Shown: positions 51,527-61,459 of the stretch, piece by piece | Layout of the letters: the number at the start of each line of letters is the position of its first letter | How positions within the stretch are numbered: the stretch's first letter is position 1 | From: Thermothielavioides terrestris NRRL 8126 | Taxonomy: Eukaryota; Ascomycota; Sordariomycetes; Sordariales; Chaetomiaceae | DNA: 64,000 nucleotides | Direction of reading: 5' to 3' | Assembly (NCBI RefSeq): GCF_000226115.1 | Contig: NC_016460.1 | Coordinates: 4,030,001-4,094,000, forward strand | Position numbers and translations under genes: made by a program | The notes under the pieces: model-generated | What the model was told of the DNA's origin: nothing | What the model saw: only the letters and a program-made list of their open reading frames with translations | The model's database searches: none

Positions 51527-52162
51527 TGCAGGAGGTTTGTGGTGGGGAAGTGTGGCATGGCCATTGCCGAGAGGCATACAATGATGGGGTATTGTTGAGC
51601 TTGCCACCCCTTTCTTTTCTTCCATTTCTCTGAGCTGTTCATGGGACCTCGAGGAGGTCAATCGGTACGAAACCGCGGTTATGACTTGCGTGGTTGGGTG
51701 GCGTTTCGGTCATTTTCAGTTTCATTTGCTTGCCGCTGCTGCCCTGAGAGGTTTTTTTGGCTGCAGCAACGCCACAACCCGAGAGATGGCAAACCGAGAC
51801 ATGTCCGTTAATTGTGCAGATGCGTGTCAAATAGGGCCTGCTATGGATTCCAAATGCGAGGGCGCGGGCCTTAAACAAACAGAAAAGCGACGAGGGAGCG
51901 AACAGGCTGGCTCTTGCCGGTCTGCACTCATTACTTGGTTTATCTGACTCGCCGTCCTCGTCGAGACAAGGGTTGGGCCGGGGCAACCATTTTGCTCTTT
52001 CATGGTACTGTCGGCAGGCACATGTCTTTTAGCCAAGCGCGCGTTGCCATCGACGCTCCGCCGGCAGCTGAGAATGAGTGGCCGGGCCTGCAGTATGGCC
52101 ACTGGTGCGGCGTGTGAACTTCCCCTCTCGCGAACGAGACAATTCCACGGCACCGGCGTGGC
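51527..52162. other. Intergenic region between two convergent genes
   Basis: A 636 bp spacer between the GTPase stop (+) and the LSM3 stop (-). It should hold the two 3' UTRs. No coding frame recognised. Confidence 0.6.
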
Positions 52163-52680
52163 CTAGAAAGACCCAGCATGAGGCGATATGAGGACGACAC
52201 TATCGCCTGGTGGGCTGTCAGCCAACAGATGCACCGGGGATCCGAGCGGATGATGAAGTCGAGGGGGCGCACCTCTCACAAACAGCATCTCGGACTTCTT
52301 GCTGACGGTCTGCAACTGGACGTCAACGAACAGCTCCGGTTCTGGCTGGAGTATACCATGTATTTTTCCATACCTTGACTTCTTCATCGTCGTCCTCGTC
52401 GACGATGTAGATGGTCTCCTCGACATCACCAAGCACGAGGTTGCAGTGGCTGTCATAAGCCTGGGAAGCGGGCGGCCGATATGTCAGTGTTGGGCTCCGG
52501 TCTGAGCTTGGAACCACGGGGGAAAGAAAAGTGGGGCCGGCATTATGCTCAGCTTACATGGAGGCGGCCCTTGAGCTCTCGGTCCCCTCTGAGCTTCACG
52601 CAGACCACTTCGTCGAGCAGTAGGCGCACAAGATCGAGGGGCTCGGACACCGCGCTACCCGCATCCCTCACTTCGGCCAT
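52163..52680 (-). CDS. lsm3: U6 snRNA-associated Sm-like protein LSm3 (four exons)
   Basis: A 96-residue protein assembled from four exons on the minus strand: 52680-52558, 52460-52374, 52309-52273 and 52206-52163. Introns are 97, 64, 66 and 66 bp minus the first exon gap count, that is 97, 64 and 66 bp for introns one to three, all GT..AG. Sm1 is visible as [14 protein letters not shown] and [17 protein letters not shown], followed by [10 protein letters not shown]. Sm2 is [13 protein letters not shown]. An acidic run (D-E-D-D-D-E-E, ending exon 2) fills the variable loop. LSm3 is a subunit of LSm2-8 (nuclear, U6 snRNA 3' end) and LSm1-7 (cytoplasmic, mRNA decapping). The third-exon acceptor TTGCAG is preferred over a CAG six bases upstream because it gives E-E-V-K-T-V-S-K-K-S without two extra residues. 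It is divergent from the PPR-like gene. Confidence 0.93.
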
Positions 52681-53169
52681 GGCAGGAAAGGATGCGATAG
52701 ATCGTAGCGCAGCTGATTTCCAAGTGCCTTTAACTGCGAGGTCGGACTCGCTGATGTAATCTGGGCTGCTTCAAAAGGGTGCTGCTGGACCTGGTAAAAA
52801 GCCCATGGACGTAGGCGCAGAGGAATGGCGCTTTCGATTTTCCAGGTTGGGTGGGGAACTCGGCCAGCCAAATCAGGACGCTGTGCCATGCGGTTGACCC
52901 CAGGCAATTTGTGCCAGTGATCTCCGCCTGCCCGACTCGGCATGCTTGGCGCCTCCGCATCATCTGGGGATGTGGACTCCCCAGATTCCGAACCCCACTC
53001 TGTGGATCGATGGATCGCGTTCGCTCAATCGGCCACTTATACGGCAACACAGCGCGTACTCTGTATACCAGATGAAAGAGCCGGCAAGCAGCAGCCGGAA
53101 GGAAGTGGTCAGGTTCTCAACATCGAGTGGGCAGCAGGGACTGGGTGCATCCTCCTAAGCCAAGACAAG
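52681..53169. promoter_or_regulatory. Divergent promoter region, lsm3 / PPR-like gene
   Basis: A 489 bp spacer between start codons pointing apart, if the PPR-like protein starts at 53170. An open frame runs into it as far as an ATG at 52942, so the right half might be coding or 5' UTR. No factor sites assigned. Confidence 0.45.
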
Positions 53170-55371
53170 ATGAGACCCATTCGCTCTTCGGAATCCGTCG
53201 CCCTCCGAGTCCGTCGAGGCAGCACATCCTCACACGCTCCACCGACTCTCCGCAACCACATGCTCGGACCTCTGCCTGTGCTTCGCCATGCTCCTCACCA
53301 ACAGTCTCACGGACGAAGGACGTATGCGACGGCCTTGGGCGGGCCGAGTGGCAGGCAGTGCCTCGATGCCGAGGAGTGGGCCTTGCTCCGGCATCTGGTT
53401 GGCAAGCCAAAGGGAGAAAGGTCGCCAGTCTGGCCCCGGGTCGCACAGGTACTCACGGAACCTTCGCAAGAGCGCGTCGCCCCGCCCATGTCTGTCGAGG
53501 GAGTGGATGCACAATCTGCTCCCACTGGGCGCCAGCAAGCCTCGCCCCTGTCAGGGCTGGCGCAATCGCTCAAGCATCCCATGAACAAGATGGCCTACTT
53601 GAACCAGCTTGCCAAAGCGGCACGGAAGGCGCAGCAACAGATGGGTAGCATGTCGACGGCCGTCCTCGCGCAGCTTCCTGCCACAGCCTTCTCGGAACTG
53701 CTGCGATCTCTCGACCCGGTGGACTCGATCAGCAAGGAGCTGGACCCGACAGACGGGATGCATGTGGGGCCCGGCATGGCGCAATTCACGCCCATGGGTC
53801 AGGAGTTTGATGCATGGGGGGTCAAGAAGTGTTATGTGAGCCTCCTCGCCCAGGTCATGAATGCGAGCAAGCTCAGGATCGAGGCCGGACGGCACTTGCT
53901 CCTTTCCGACTACAAGATCCTGCTGAGATGCGCGGGGGCTGCAGCCGACCTCGATGCAGTGAAGGCCGTGTGGGACATGATGGCGGAGACGGGTCTGCGC
54001 GAGCGCGACCCTGAGGCGTACCACGAACTGGTGAAGTCGCGCTTCCAGACGGAGCCGCTGTACTCCCACTATGACCTCGCCAGATATATCGTCAGGCCGA
54101 TGAATCTGCACATGCAGAAACTGTGGGTCCTGGGATGGAGGGAGCGATTGTACCTCCAGATGCTGGGGTATAACCGGTTGAAGCGACAGCGACACCATTT
54201 CGGTCACAATCGTCAGTCGCTCATCCACGTGGAGCACCTCGCGAGAATCATGCGGCAGCGTTGGCCGCCCTTACGGATGATGTGGGTGGCGACCAAGTTG
54301 TGCTACATCGTCGACGAGGGCGTCCTCTGCGCAATCATGGTCGCCCTGGCGCGATCGGGCGCCATCAACGTCTTCCAAACGCGGATCCTCCAGAAATACT
54401 GGGGGGTGGAGGTTACGCGGCGGCCCGGCTCCCCGGCCACAGTCAAGGTGCAGACAATCGCCTACGCCGCCGACTCTCCGCTGCGCCCAAGCGCGAAGCT
54501 ACTCGAGGCCATCGTCAACAGCTACTGTGTCAACGCAGAGTTCTCTACTGCCCTCCAAGTTCTCCACGCTGTCTCCAGCTGTTACGGCATTCCCATCCCG
54601 GACAAGGTGTGGTTCGACCTGCTTGAATGGGCCTACGTCTTGTCCTCGAAGCCGGTTGCGACGGAATGGAAGGCCGTGAGGCGCCAGTTTCGCGGGAAGG
54701 GAGTGTCGCGGAACGCGGTTCAGTTGGTCTGGAACACCATGACGTCGGAGCCGTTCAACGTCCGCCCGGGCTTGTACCAATACCAGCTCCTGGCTCATGA
54801 CCTCGTCAGCCGGGGTAACGTTCCCAGAGCCCTAGACGTCCTGCTGGAGATGGAACCCATGTATAGGCAGCTTCTCGCCCAGCTCGAGTCCACCTTCTGC
54901 AAGCACGCCCTGAGCACGGCCCTTGGCGTCGAGGTGGCCGAGTCGGAGATGGCGTGGAGGCGAGCTCGGGCGCGGAAGCATGCCGCCTTATACCGGCTCC
55001 AGATCCTGTGCCGGCGCCTGCTGAAAAAGGTCGGCAAGGGCAAAGCTGGCCCGCACATGACGGTGCGCGGTGTTCCGCAATTCATTGAAGCGTTCCGGGA
55101 CCTTATGCCGGCAAGCATCACATATCAGATCCAGACGGGAACGGTGCAGATCCATCATGTCCCGCCCGTCCGTAGGCTGGAATGGACCACGGCCGAGTAC
55201 ACCAAGCTGCCTGCCACCACGGGCGAAGTCCGGATCTCAGGCCTCATCAAGCGCCTTCCCAGGCCAAAGAAGGTCAAGGAGAAACGTTTGGGTCCGGCGC
55301 CGCATGCGAGCCTTTATGGCTTCCTCACGCAGAGTCCATCGTGGCCCCTTATCCAGAGGGAATTCTCTTGA
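53170..55371 (+). CDS. PPR-like mitochondrial protein, possibly ATP13/Aep2-type expression factor
   Basis: A single-exon protein of 733 residues from the ATG at 53170. The same frame has earlier (52942) and later (53260) ATGs. The 53170 start gives an Arg/Ser-rich, acid-poor N-terminus ending R-R-T-Y-A-T-A, as expected of a mitochondrial presequence, and so would 53260. Helical-hairpin segments resemble pentatricopeptide repeats: S-D-Y-K-I-L-L-R-C-A-G followed by A-V-K-A-V-W-D-M-M, L-L-E-A-I-V-N-S-Y followed by A-L-Q-V-L-H-A-V, and L-L-A-H-D-L-V-S-R-G-N followed by A-L-D-V-L-L-E-M. A central D-K-V-W-F-D-L-L-E-W-A-Y block resembles the fungal ATP13 (mitochondrial ATPase expression) family. Such proteins bind mitochondrial transcripts and support their stability or translation. 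The exact target cannot be read from sequence. The C-terminus is Lys/Arg-rich. Confidence 0.75.
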   Translation: MRPIRSSESVALRVRRGSTSSHAPPTLRNHMLGPLPVLRHAPHQQSHGRRTYATALGGPSGRQCLDAEEWALLRHLVGKPKGERSPVWPRVAQVLTEPSQERVAPPMSVEGVDAQSAPTGRQQASPLSGLAQSLKHPMNKMAYLNQLAKAARKAQQQMGSMSTAVLAQLPATAFSELLRSLDPVDSISKELDPTDGMHVGPGMAQFTPMGQEFDAWGVKKCYVSLLAQVMNASKLRIEAGRHLLLSDYKILLRCAGAAADLDAVKAVWDMMAETGLRERDPEAYHELVKSRFQTEPLYSHYDLARYIVRPMNLHMQKLWVLGWRERLYLQMLGYNRLKRQRHHFGHNRQSLIHVEHLARIMRQRWPPLRMMWVATKLCYIVDEGVLCAIMVALARSGAINVFQTRILQKYWGVEVTRRPGSPATVKVQTIAYAADSPLRPSAKLLEAIVNSYCVNAEFSTALQVLHAVSSCYGIPIPDKVWFDLLEWAYVLSSKPVATEWKAVRRQFRGKGVSRNAVQLVWNTMTSEPFNVRPGLYQYQLLAHDLVSRGNVPRALDVLLEMEPMYRQLLAQLESTFCKHALSTALGVEVAESEMAWRRARARKHAALYRLQILCRRLLKKVGKGKAGPHMTVRGVPQFIEAFRDLMPASITYQIQTGTVQIHHVPPVRRLEWTTAEYTKLPATTGEVRISGLIKRLPRPKKVKEKRLGPAPHASLYGFLTQSPSWPLIQREFS

Positions 55372-55684
55372 CCAAGACACATGGTCTCAGACTCGTGGCA
55401 GGGAGGGGGGTGGGGCGGGGTGTGTCGAACGGACATCTGAGGCATCTGAGTGGTTATATATATACAATATCTGCAATATGCGCGGGCGGCATGTAATTGT
55501 ACAGTAAATACACCGCCCCCACGCCCCTTTGACCGGCCGGGGCGCAAACACGGTCGGTTCTGGCGCCTTTTGATGGTACCAGTCGGGCACATGCCGGACA
55601 GCATACGGAGCAGCTGGATATCCTGACAGCGCTCCCAGCGAAACGGCCGCGAAAAAAAAGCGACCCGGACTTTTGGAGCTTCTG
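55372..55684. other. Short intergenic region between convergent genes
   Basis: A 313 bp spacer holding the 3' ends of the PPR-like gene (+) and the GPI12-like gene (-). No coding content seen. Confidence 0.6.
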
Positions 55685-56657
55685 TCATCGACCCTTCACC
55701 TTTTCCAACCTCAGATCATTCATATACATGTACCTGCTCAGCGCGATCCAGCCATACCGAAACCAGAGCATCTGGCTCTTGTGCCCGGATACCATGGCTT
55801 TCCAAGCCGTGGTAATGCCACCGTGCCCCGCCAGGCCACTGAGGAACACCAGCCCCCCCGGGTGCTTCTTGTCCTTCTTGTCGGCGCCCAACGCCCAGCT
55901 CACGAGGGTGGCCACGATGTCCAGGAATGCCGAGTATTTCCGCGCCAGGGGCACAGTCCGGAGAGTATACAGGTCGACGGGCGCGGCCCAGCCGGACTTG
56001 CCCGCCGTCAGGGCAGAGACAAACGCCCGAGCGCCGTGGTAGAGCGAGATGTGGTTGGGGTGGCCGGACACGCCGCCGGCGTCGAAGGTGATGAGCACGT
56101 CGATGGTCGCGGTCGGGGCCGTGTCGGTGCTGCGTGATCGGGCGAGGCCGGGCGCGAAGGCGGAGCACAGAAGCGACGAGATGGCGGCCGGGTCCCAGGT
56201 CGTCGTCATGCTGTCCGGGAACTCGGGCTTGTCGACGACGAAGACGTCGTCGGCCTTGCGCAGGCCGAGGATCACTCCCGACTTGGCGAGCTCCTTCTTC
56301 CGCGTCTCGCCGAGGCCGTCTGCGTTGCCTGTTCCCCCCCAACGACACACGTCCGTCTTGGTCAGCACGGTGATGGTGGAGGGGTTCTAACGAGGGGGGG
56401 GGGGGGGGGGGGGTGCCAGTGCGGAGACGCATACCACTGCTCAGACAGAGGATCTTGACATGGTTGCCAGTCTCAGGCTTGGCGAGTGCCATGACCGTGG
56501 GCGCAAAGAACATGGCCTCGTCATCGGGGTGCGCGATGAGGAGACAGATGCGCTTGTTGCGCAGCATCGGGAAACGCGCCGAGACCACCGACGCGGTGTA
56601 GACGTAGAGCGACGGGAGCACGACGGCGAGCACGCCGAGGATCAGGAGCCAATCCAT
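55685..56657 (-). CDS. gpi12: N-acetylglucosaminyl-phosphatidylinositol de-N-acetylase (GPI12/PIG-L)
   Basis: A 288-residue protein in two exons: 56657-56435 and 56328-55685, with a 106 bp intron (GTATGC..CAG). The junction restores C-L-S-S-G-N-A-D-G-L-G-E-T-R, a diagnostic PIG-L block. One N-terminal hydrophobic helix (about residues 3-26) anchors it in the ER membrane. The zinc site is visible as A-H-P-D-D-E (42-47) and H-P-N-H (164-167). The enzyme removes the acetyl group from GlcNAc-PI, the second step of GPI-anchor synthesis. Length is close to yeast Gpi12 (about 300). The intron carries a 20-nucleotide C run on the coding strand. It is divergent from the membrane-protein gene and convergent with the PPR-like gene. 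Confidence 0.95.
56394..56413 (+). repeat. G20 homopolymer in the gpi12 intron
   Basis: Twenty consecutive G on the + strand, hence C20 in the transcript sense, inside the only intron of the de-N-acetylase gene and about 20 bases downstream of its donor site. Confidence 0.95.
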
Positions 56658-57646
56658 CGTGCCCCAAGCCCGCCCGACTGTTGACTATTCTGTATGTACA
56701 AGTGGCCAATATCCAACCGATTGACCAGTGCAAAGGCAGTGTGTGCCTGGGCGTCGATCAATTCACTCAATTGGCCGCCGACCGAGCGTCTCCTGCCATC
56801 CCACGCTTCCGCTGCGCTGGGCTGTCGGCGCAGGTCCCGCGCGGCGATTGTGTAGGTTCACTCGATGAGCTGCTGGCCAGCGGGGTGGGGGTTTGGAGGA
56901 GGGAGTGAGGTCGGCGGCGACGCGCTCAGAGCGCGGCACGAGCGTGGCACCCTGGGGTAAATGTGGGGTGCAGATGACCGTAACTGGCGAGCTGCGTTGT
57001 CGTCGACGTTGACCTCTGCGTAGATGGCACTGCAAAGAAGCGCGCAACGGGCCTCCAACCTCAGAAACGAGGAAACAGAAGCTTGGCCGGGGAAATCGAA
57101 AGGCCCCAAGTGACGGCTGCCCGCACGAAAGGGAAAGTTATCGCGTGGTCAAGATGCCAGAGGGACTCAGGGGTCCCAGGCAGTCGAGAAAATGCCACCT
57201 TGCGATTGGGGGACCCCTGGGACGTGGGGCAAGATGGTGCATGTTGAATGTACGGATCCGCAAACCCCCATGACTGGGACTGGGATGCATCTCCAGGAGC
57301 TGAGTTGGGCAATGCTGAAGTTTCAATCCCGGTTAGGGCCATGGGTGAGCGCCGTCCCTTTGTTTTTGTTGTAAGGTATCCTGACCATCCTGCTCCCGAG
57401 TTGATGGGGAACCGGAGCAGGGGTGAAGTGCCAGCGATACAGTGGCTAAGGTAGGTGGGGTGGAGTGCGCCGGGTGCATCCGCCGCACCCTGGCCAATCC
57501 CTGCTTGCGACCTTGGAGCTGCAGCGCAGGTGCGGATCACTAAGGTAACATGAATTTCCGTTTCCTGACAGAAACCGTCACTCAAGCAGCCATTCCCGAC
57601 TGCCTTCGCAACACCGCACCACCGGAGTCGGCAGGTCCTATCCACG
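56658..57646. other. Divergent intergenic region, 1.0 kb
   Basis: Contains the promoters of the GPI12-like gene (-) and the membrane-protein gene (+). Long minus-strand open frames here overlap the start of the next gene antisense and show no recognisable sequence. No RNA gene seen. Confidence 0.55.
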
Positions 57647-58391
57647 ATGGCGAGGCGGCGCAGAGATCAGTCTCCATCGAATCTCAAACTGAAACAACCT
57701 GACCGGTCGGGCCCGACTGAGAAAACGCTGCTGCAGCTCGCCGAAGAGAGAGGGCTGTTCGAGCAGGCGAAAAAGAGGGAGGATGAAATCGGGAAAAAAG
57801 CTGGCAAAACCGCCATTTCCAGGCCGGCCGGGGATGAGGATGGCGACGAGGCTGGGCTACCGCCTGCCGTCGAGCGTGTGCTCGAGACGTTGCTCTGGGC
57901 CGTGAGCTTGGCCATGCTCCACTTTACCCTCGACGTCCTCGTCCACCACCAGTACTCGATCGACAGGATAGTATGGCCCAAGGTCTGGGCGAGGTTCGGC
58001 CAAGCTTTGTTCGGTAGGAATCTTCTCCTTTTGGTCTGCGATCCATCCTTTCTTTGTGCTGCCTAGCTAACCCGCACCTTCGCTCTCAGTCTTCGGTCTC
58101 CTCATTTACGTCTTCCACCCGCATGCTGCAAACCCGAGGCTGGTCCCCGGGTTGGCCCCGCGATTCCAGTCCGCCCTCCGCCAAGCCATCTTCTTAGCCG
58201 CCAGCATATCCACCGGCTGCTACCTGATCCACATCACCAACACGTCCGGCTACATGGCCGTCATGAAGCAAGCCCCCTCGGTCGGCTGCCTCTGGGTGTG
58301 GTCTGTCATTGAACTTGAGCTCCCCTGGGCAGTCTGCAGCCTTGCTGTGGCGGCGGCGTTTCTTTGGCAGAAGGGTTATAGCATCAAATGA
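57647..58391 (+). CDS. Small fungal multipass membrane protein (DUF7719-like)
   Basis: A 222-residue protein in two exons: 57647-58013 and 58090-58391, with a 76 bp intron (GTAGGA..CAG) that joins F-G-Q-A-L-F to V-F-G-L-L-I-Y-V. The first 85 residues are hydrophilic, starting M-A-R-R-R-R and containing a charged E-E-R-G-L-F-E-Q-A-K-K-R-E segment. Four hydrophobic helices follow: L-L-W-A-V-S-L-A-M-L, V-F-G-L-L-I-Y-V-F, A-I-F-L-A-A-S-I-S-T-G and L-P-W-A-V-C-S-L-A-V-A-A-A-F-L. The pattern fits a conserved fungal family with no known function (DUF7719 from memory, so tentative). The C-terminal K-G-Y-S-I-K has no clear retrieval signal. The ATG at 57647 is in good context and gives the Arg-rich start. 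Confidence 0.82.
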
Positions 58392-59238
58392 TTCTTGAGC
58401 GAAGTTGGTCAACCAGGCCGTCGCCCGCCAACACCAAATTGGACGTCGGCGTCGGCAGCGCTGCTGCCGCGGACATGGATTAAGGGCCAAAGCCCGCGCG
58501 GGCAGCCAGCTCACGGGCGGACTGAGTATTCCACGCCTCCGGACTCATTCCTCTCGGTGCACCAACTTCGGCCTACACGACCCTCAATAGCCGGTTGCTC
58601 GGACTACTCAAGCTTCGTTGCATAATCTGAAAGCTCCTCGCCCGTCCAATCCCCCCTGGAACTCAATCCATGTCTGTCTCGGCCTTGCCTACAAGCTCCC
58701 GCACTCGTACTGGACGCTCCTTCTTTCCAGACTGCATCGTGGCTGCCATTTGCTTTGCCAGATGCCACGCAGGTAGCGCAGTCGCGCCATGGCAGTGCTA
58801 CCTATGGGGTACCTCAGGTAGGCAGTCGCTCAAGAGCGTTGCTGCTTATTGCTCGGTGGATGGGAACCAGTCCGGACTTACCTGCCGAAGCGAGGAATAA
58901 CGAAACAACGGGGGGCGGCCGACACGGGGTTTCCGCTTGGCATCTGCGTTAACTACGTGCGCGAGCCAGGGTGCTCGGCCCATGGCTATGAAGCGCACCT
59001 GCCGTGGAGAGAGATGGGAGCGGAGACTCGATCTGGCTGCCACGGCCTCTTCTCTTCCGTTCTCGTCTCTCTCGTCTCGTATGGATGCTTTCGAATGCTT
59101 TTCCCAATCACCACGATTATCCATCGCGGACTTACTGGTATCTCATCTCGTCGTTTTTGCCCTCCTGTTCTGCTGTTATTGGGAGCATTGTTCCAGGAAT
59201 CCCACGCGCTTCCGATCACCGGCCTCGTCCCGGCAGCC
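58392..59238. other. Intergenic region, 0.85 kb
   Basis: Between two + strand genes. An open frame continuous with the deacetylase extends upstream to a TTG near 58,849 but lacks family-like sequence before 59,239, so I treat it as 5' UTR or promoter. No other gene seen. Confidence 0.5.
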
Positions 59239-60021
59239 ATGGCCGTCGCAGTTCTGCCGGCGCTCCTTTGCGTTGGGCTGGTTCTCTCCAGAGCACAGGC
59301 GGCACCTGCATCCACAGCCAACCTGACAAGTCGGGCTCAAAGTGCGGTCCCCGTCGGCGTCATCATCAACCACTGCACTGTTCCCGGCGTCGTGGCGCTC
59401 ACCTTTGACGACGGCCCCTTCGTGTACACCAGCCGCGTGCTGGATCACCTGGACCAGTACGGCGCCAGGGCCACCTTCTTCGTCAACGGGGAGAACTGGT
59501 CGCGCGGCATCGCCGATCCTTCGACGCCGTGGCCCGAGATTCTCAGGCGGATAGACCGCTCTGGCCACCAGATCGGCTCGCACACGTGGTCGCACGCCGA
59601 TCTGTCGGCTGCCAGTCCGCAGGCTCGGCAATACCAGGTCCACCAGTTGGACACGGCGCTCCGTGTCGTGCTCGGCAAGTCGCCGACATATCTCCGCCCG
59701 CCGTACGCCTCCTGCTCGAGCGAGTGCCTGTCCGACCTGGAGCGGATGGGATACCATGTGGTCAACTTCGACGTCGATCCCAAGGACTACCTCCACAACC
59801 GCCCGGACGACATCGCCTCGGCCATGGAAAACTTCTCGAGGGCACTGGACGGCGGTGGCTGGGGCAACTCCTTCCTGGTCCTCAGCCACGACTCCCTGAG
59901 GCAGACGGCCGAGGCTCTCGTCCCCCACATGCTCGAGGAGATTCAGCATCGCGGTTACAGGGCTGTTACGGTGGGCGAGTGTCTCGGCGATCCCCCCGAG
60001 AATTGGTACCGGTGGGGTTAA
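59239..60021 (+). CDS. Secreted NodB-domain polysaccharide deacetylase (chitin deacetylase-like, CE4)
   Basis: A single-exon, 260-residue protein from the ATG at 59239. Residues 1-21 form a signal peptide with a probable A-Q-A/A-P cleavage. The NodB domain covers nearly all the mature protein: motif 1 T-F-D-D-G (55-59, with the catalytic and metal Asp), motif 2 S-H-T-W-S-H (114-119, two zinc-ligand His), motif 3 R-P-P-Y (153-156), motif 4 region N-F-D-V-D (176-180), and motif 5 L-S-H-D (215-218, catalytic His). All key residues are present, so activity is expected. Family enzymes remove N-acetyl groups from chitin or chito-oligosaccharides at the cell wall. No chitin-binding module or GPI signal is seen. 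An in-frame ATG at 59098 would add a second hydrophobic stretch but is less likely. Confidence 0.9.
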   Translation: MAVAVLPALLCVGLVLSRAQAAPASTANLTSRAQSAVPVGVIINHCTVPGVVALTFDDGPFVYTSRVLDHLDQYGARATFFVNGENWSRGIADPSTPWPEILRRIDRSGHQIGSHTWSHADLSAASPQARQYQVHQLDTALRVVLGKSPTYLRPPYASCSSECLSDLERMGYHVVNFDVDPKDYLHNRPDDIASAMENFSRALDGGGWGNSFLVLSHDSLRQTAEALVPHMLEEIQHRGYRAVTVGECLGDPPENWYRWG

Positions 60022-60411
60022 GAGAAGCCCTTGAAGTCTACATGTGAGACGGGTTTTGAGCGGCGCGGGGGGGAAGGGGGGAAAGGGCGGGGGACTGCTT
60101 TTGGATGCAACAGATTGTTCGTTTAGTCGTGACAAGATGTGGTACTGGCTGGGTCTTGGGTGGGATGGCCTCGATATTCGAACCTGAGCCGAGTCTGCAT
60201 ATGAGCCTCGGAACGGGACAGCCAGGCTTAGGCATTAGTTTCAAGTAGTGTTTGCGTTTCAGTCGGTAATGCAGAATCCATACTTCTCTGGCACGAGCGT
60301 GCTCGGTGGTTTGTCATTTCTGGAGAGCAACACATTTCCGCATTCGCCGAAGGGTGGCTTCCAAATCGTGACTTGCTCCCCTGAGCTCCAAAAACAGCAA
60401 CGGGATGTCCC
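60022..60411. other. Intergenic region between convergent genes
   Basis: A 390 bp spacer with the 3' ends of the deacetylase (+) and hydrolase (-) genes. It includes several G-runs at about 60,065-60,092 (G8, G6, G5 blocks) that could form a G-quadruplex. No gene seen. Confidence 0.55.
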
Positions 60412-61459
60412 CTATGTGCGGCTCTGCATCTCGGACAGTAAAGCATCAATCTCGGTAGCCACAAAAGCCGGATCGTCCTTCTGGATGAAGTGACCGCATC
60501 CCTTGGCGATTTTCACCTCGCCCTTGGCCGGGACGAGGCGAGTCAGGCCTTCGTTGTAAGCACCCCACGTTGGGTTCAAGTAGGCGTTAGTGACAGCCTT
60601 CGGCACAGACATGGAGCCCTGGGAACAAGCCCCTGTCAGTGTGCCGCCCCATGATCACGTTCGGGGGTTTCCCGAGTTCAGATCTCACCTTCTCAGCCTG
60701 CTCAGCGAACACGTCCCAGTCATGACCCACCACCGTCAGCAGCGGAGATCTTCCGCCGGGACCGTCGGGCAGGGCGGGGCCGTCCGCGCGCGGGAGCAGC
60801 TCGCGTAGCTGTCTCCGGTCCAGACGCTCCGCGTTCGGCACGTCGGGGTGGAAGAGCTTGCGGGCCTGGGCCCGCGCGTGCCGCAGGTCCTCGGCCGTTA
60901 CGCCCTCCGGCAGCTGGCTGCTGCGGCCGCCGTCGAACGCCGGGTCGTCCGGGTCGGGGAAGACGGAGACAAAGTCGCTGTTGGCCATCATGGAGTCCAG
61001 GAAGAGGAACGCCTCCACGCGACCCGGGTGCTCAGCCGCGAACAGGCGGGCGAGCGCGCAGCCAATCGAGTTGCAGACTAGCACGAGGCGCAGGTCTTCC
61101 AGGCGGCGGCGCAGCGCGTCCTGGGAGACCTGGACCAGGAGCTGGTGCAAGTCGGCGACGACTGCGCGCGCGTCGTGGCCGTAGGGGCTGTCGGGCGCGT
61201 CGGTCGGGTCGGGCTCGGACTTGCCCTGGCCGTACCGATCGTAGCAGAGAAGGGCGGGGACCGGCTGCTTGGACTCCCTCCGGCAGTCGATCAAGCGGCT
61301 GACTGCTTCCGACCAGGACGCGCTGGGGAGCATCAGCCCGTTGAGGAACACCACGAGCGTGTCGGAGAGCGGGTTCTGCTCTGGTGCCTGTGGGCGGAAG
61401 ATTGACACGTGGAGCGAGGCGCCGGGCTTGGTGCTCAGCGTGATAGACCTGTCTTCCAT
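60412..61459 (-). CDS. Alpha/beta-hydrolase fold protein
   Basis: A 325-residue protein in two exons: 61459-60689 and 60618-60412, with a 70 bp intron (GTGAGA..CAG). A nearer CAG acceptor inside the intron was rejected because the chosen one yields E-Q-A-E-K-G-S-M-S-V-P-K-A, as in related proteins. The fold is visible from V-V-F-L-N-G (36-41), the strand plus D-R-Y-G-Q-G-K-S (74-81), the nucleophile elbow C-N-S-I-G (129-133, Ser131), and G-C-G-H-F (297-301, His300). The acid is probably D247 or D249 in V-V-G-H-D-W-D. A lid-like, Asp/Pro-rich segment spans about 165-235. No signal peptide is seen, so it is probably cytosolic. Substrate is unknown. It is divergent from the MOSC gene. Confidence 0.87.

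Noticed and set aside
57061..57645. 194-codon minus-strand frame upstream of the membrane-protein gene
   Set aside because: Lies in a divergent promoter region, has low-quality composition and no recognised sequence.
59176..60135. 319-codon minus-strand open frame opposite the deacetylase
   Set aside because: Antisense shadow with no domain. The + strand frame has every NodB motif.
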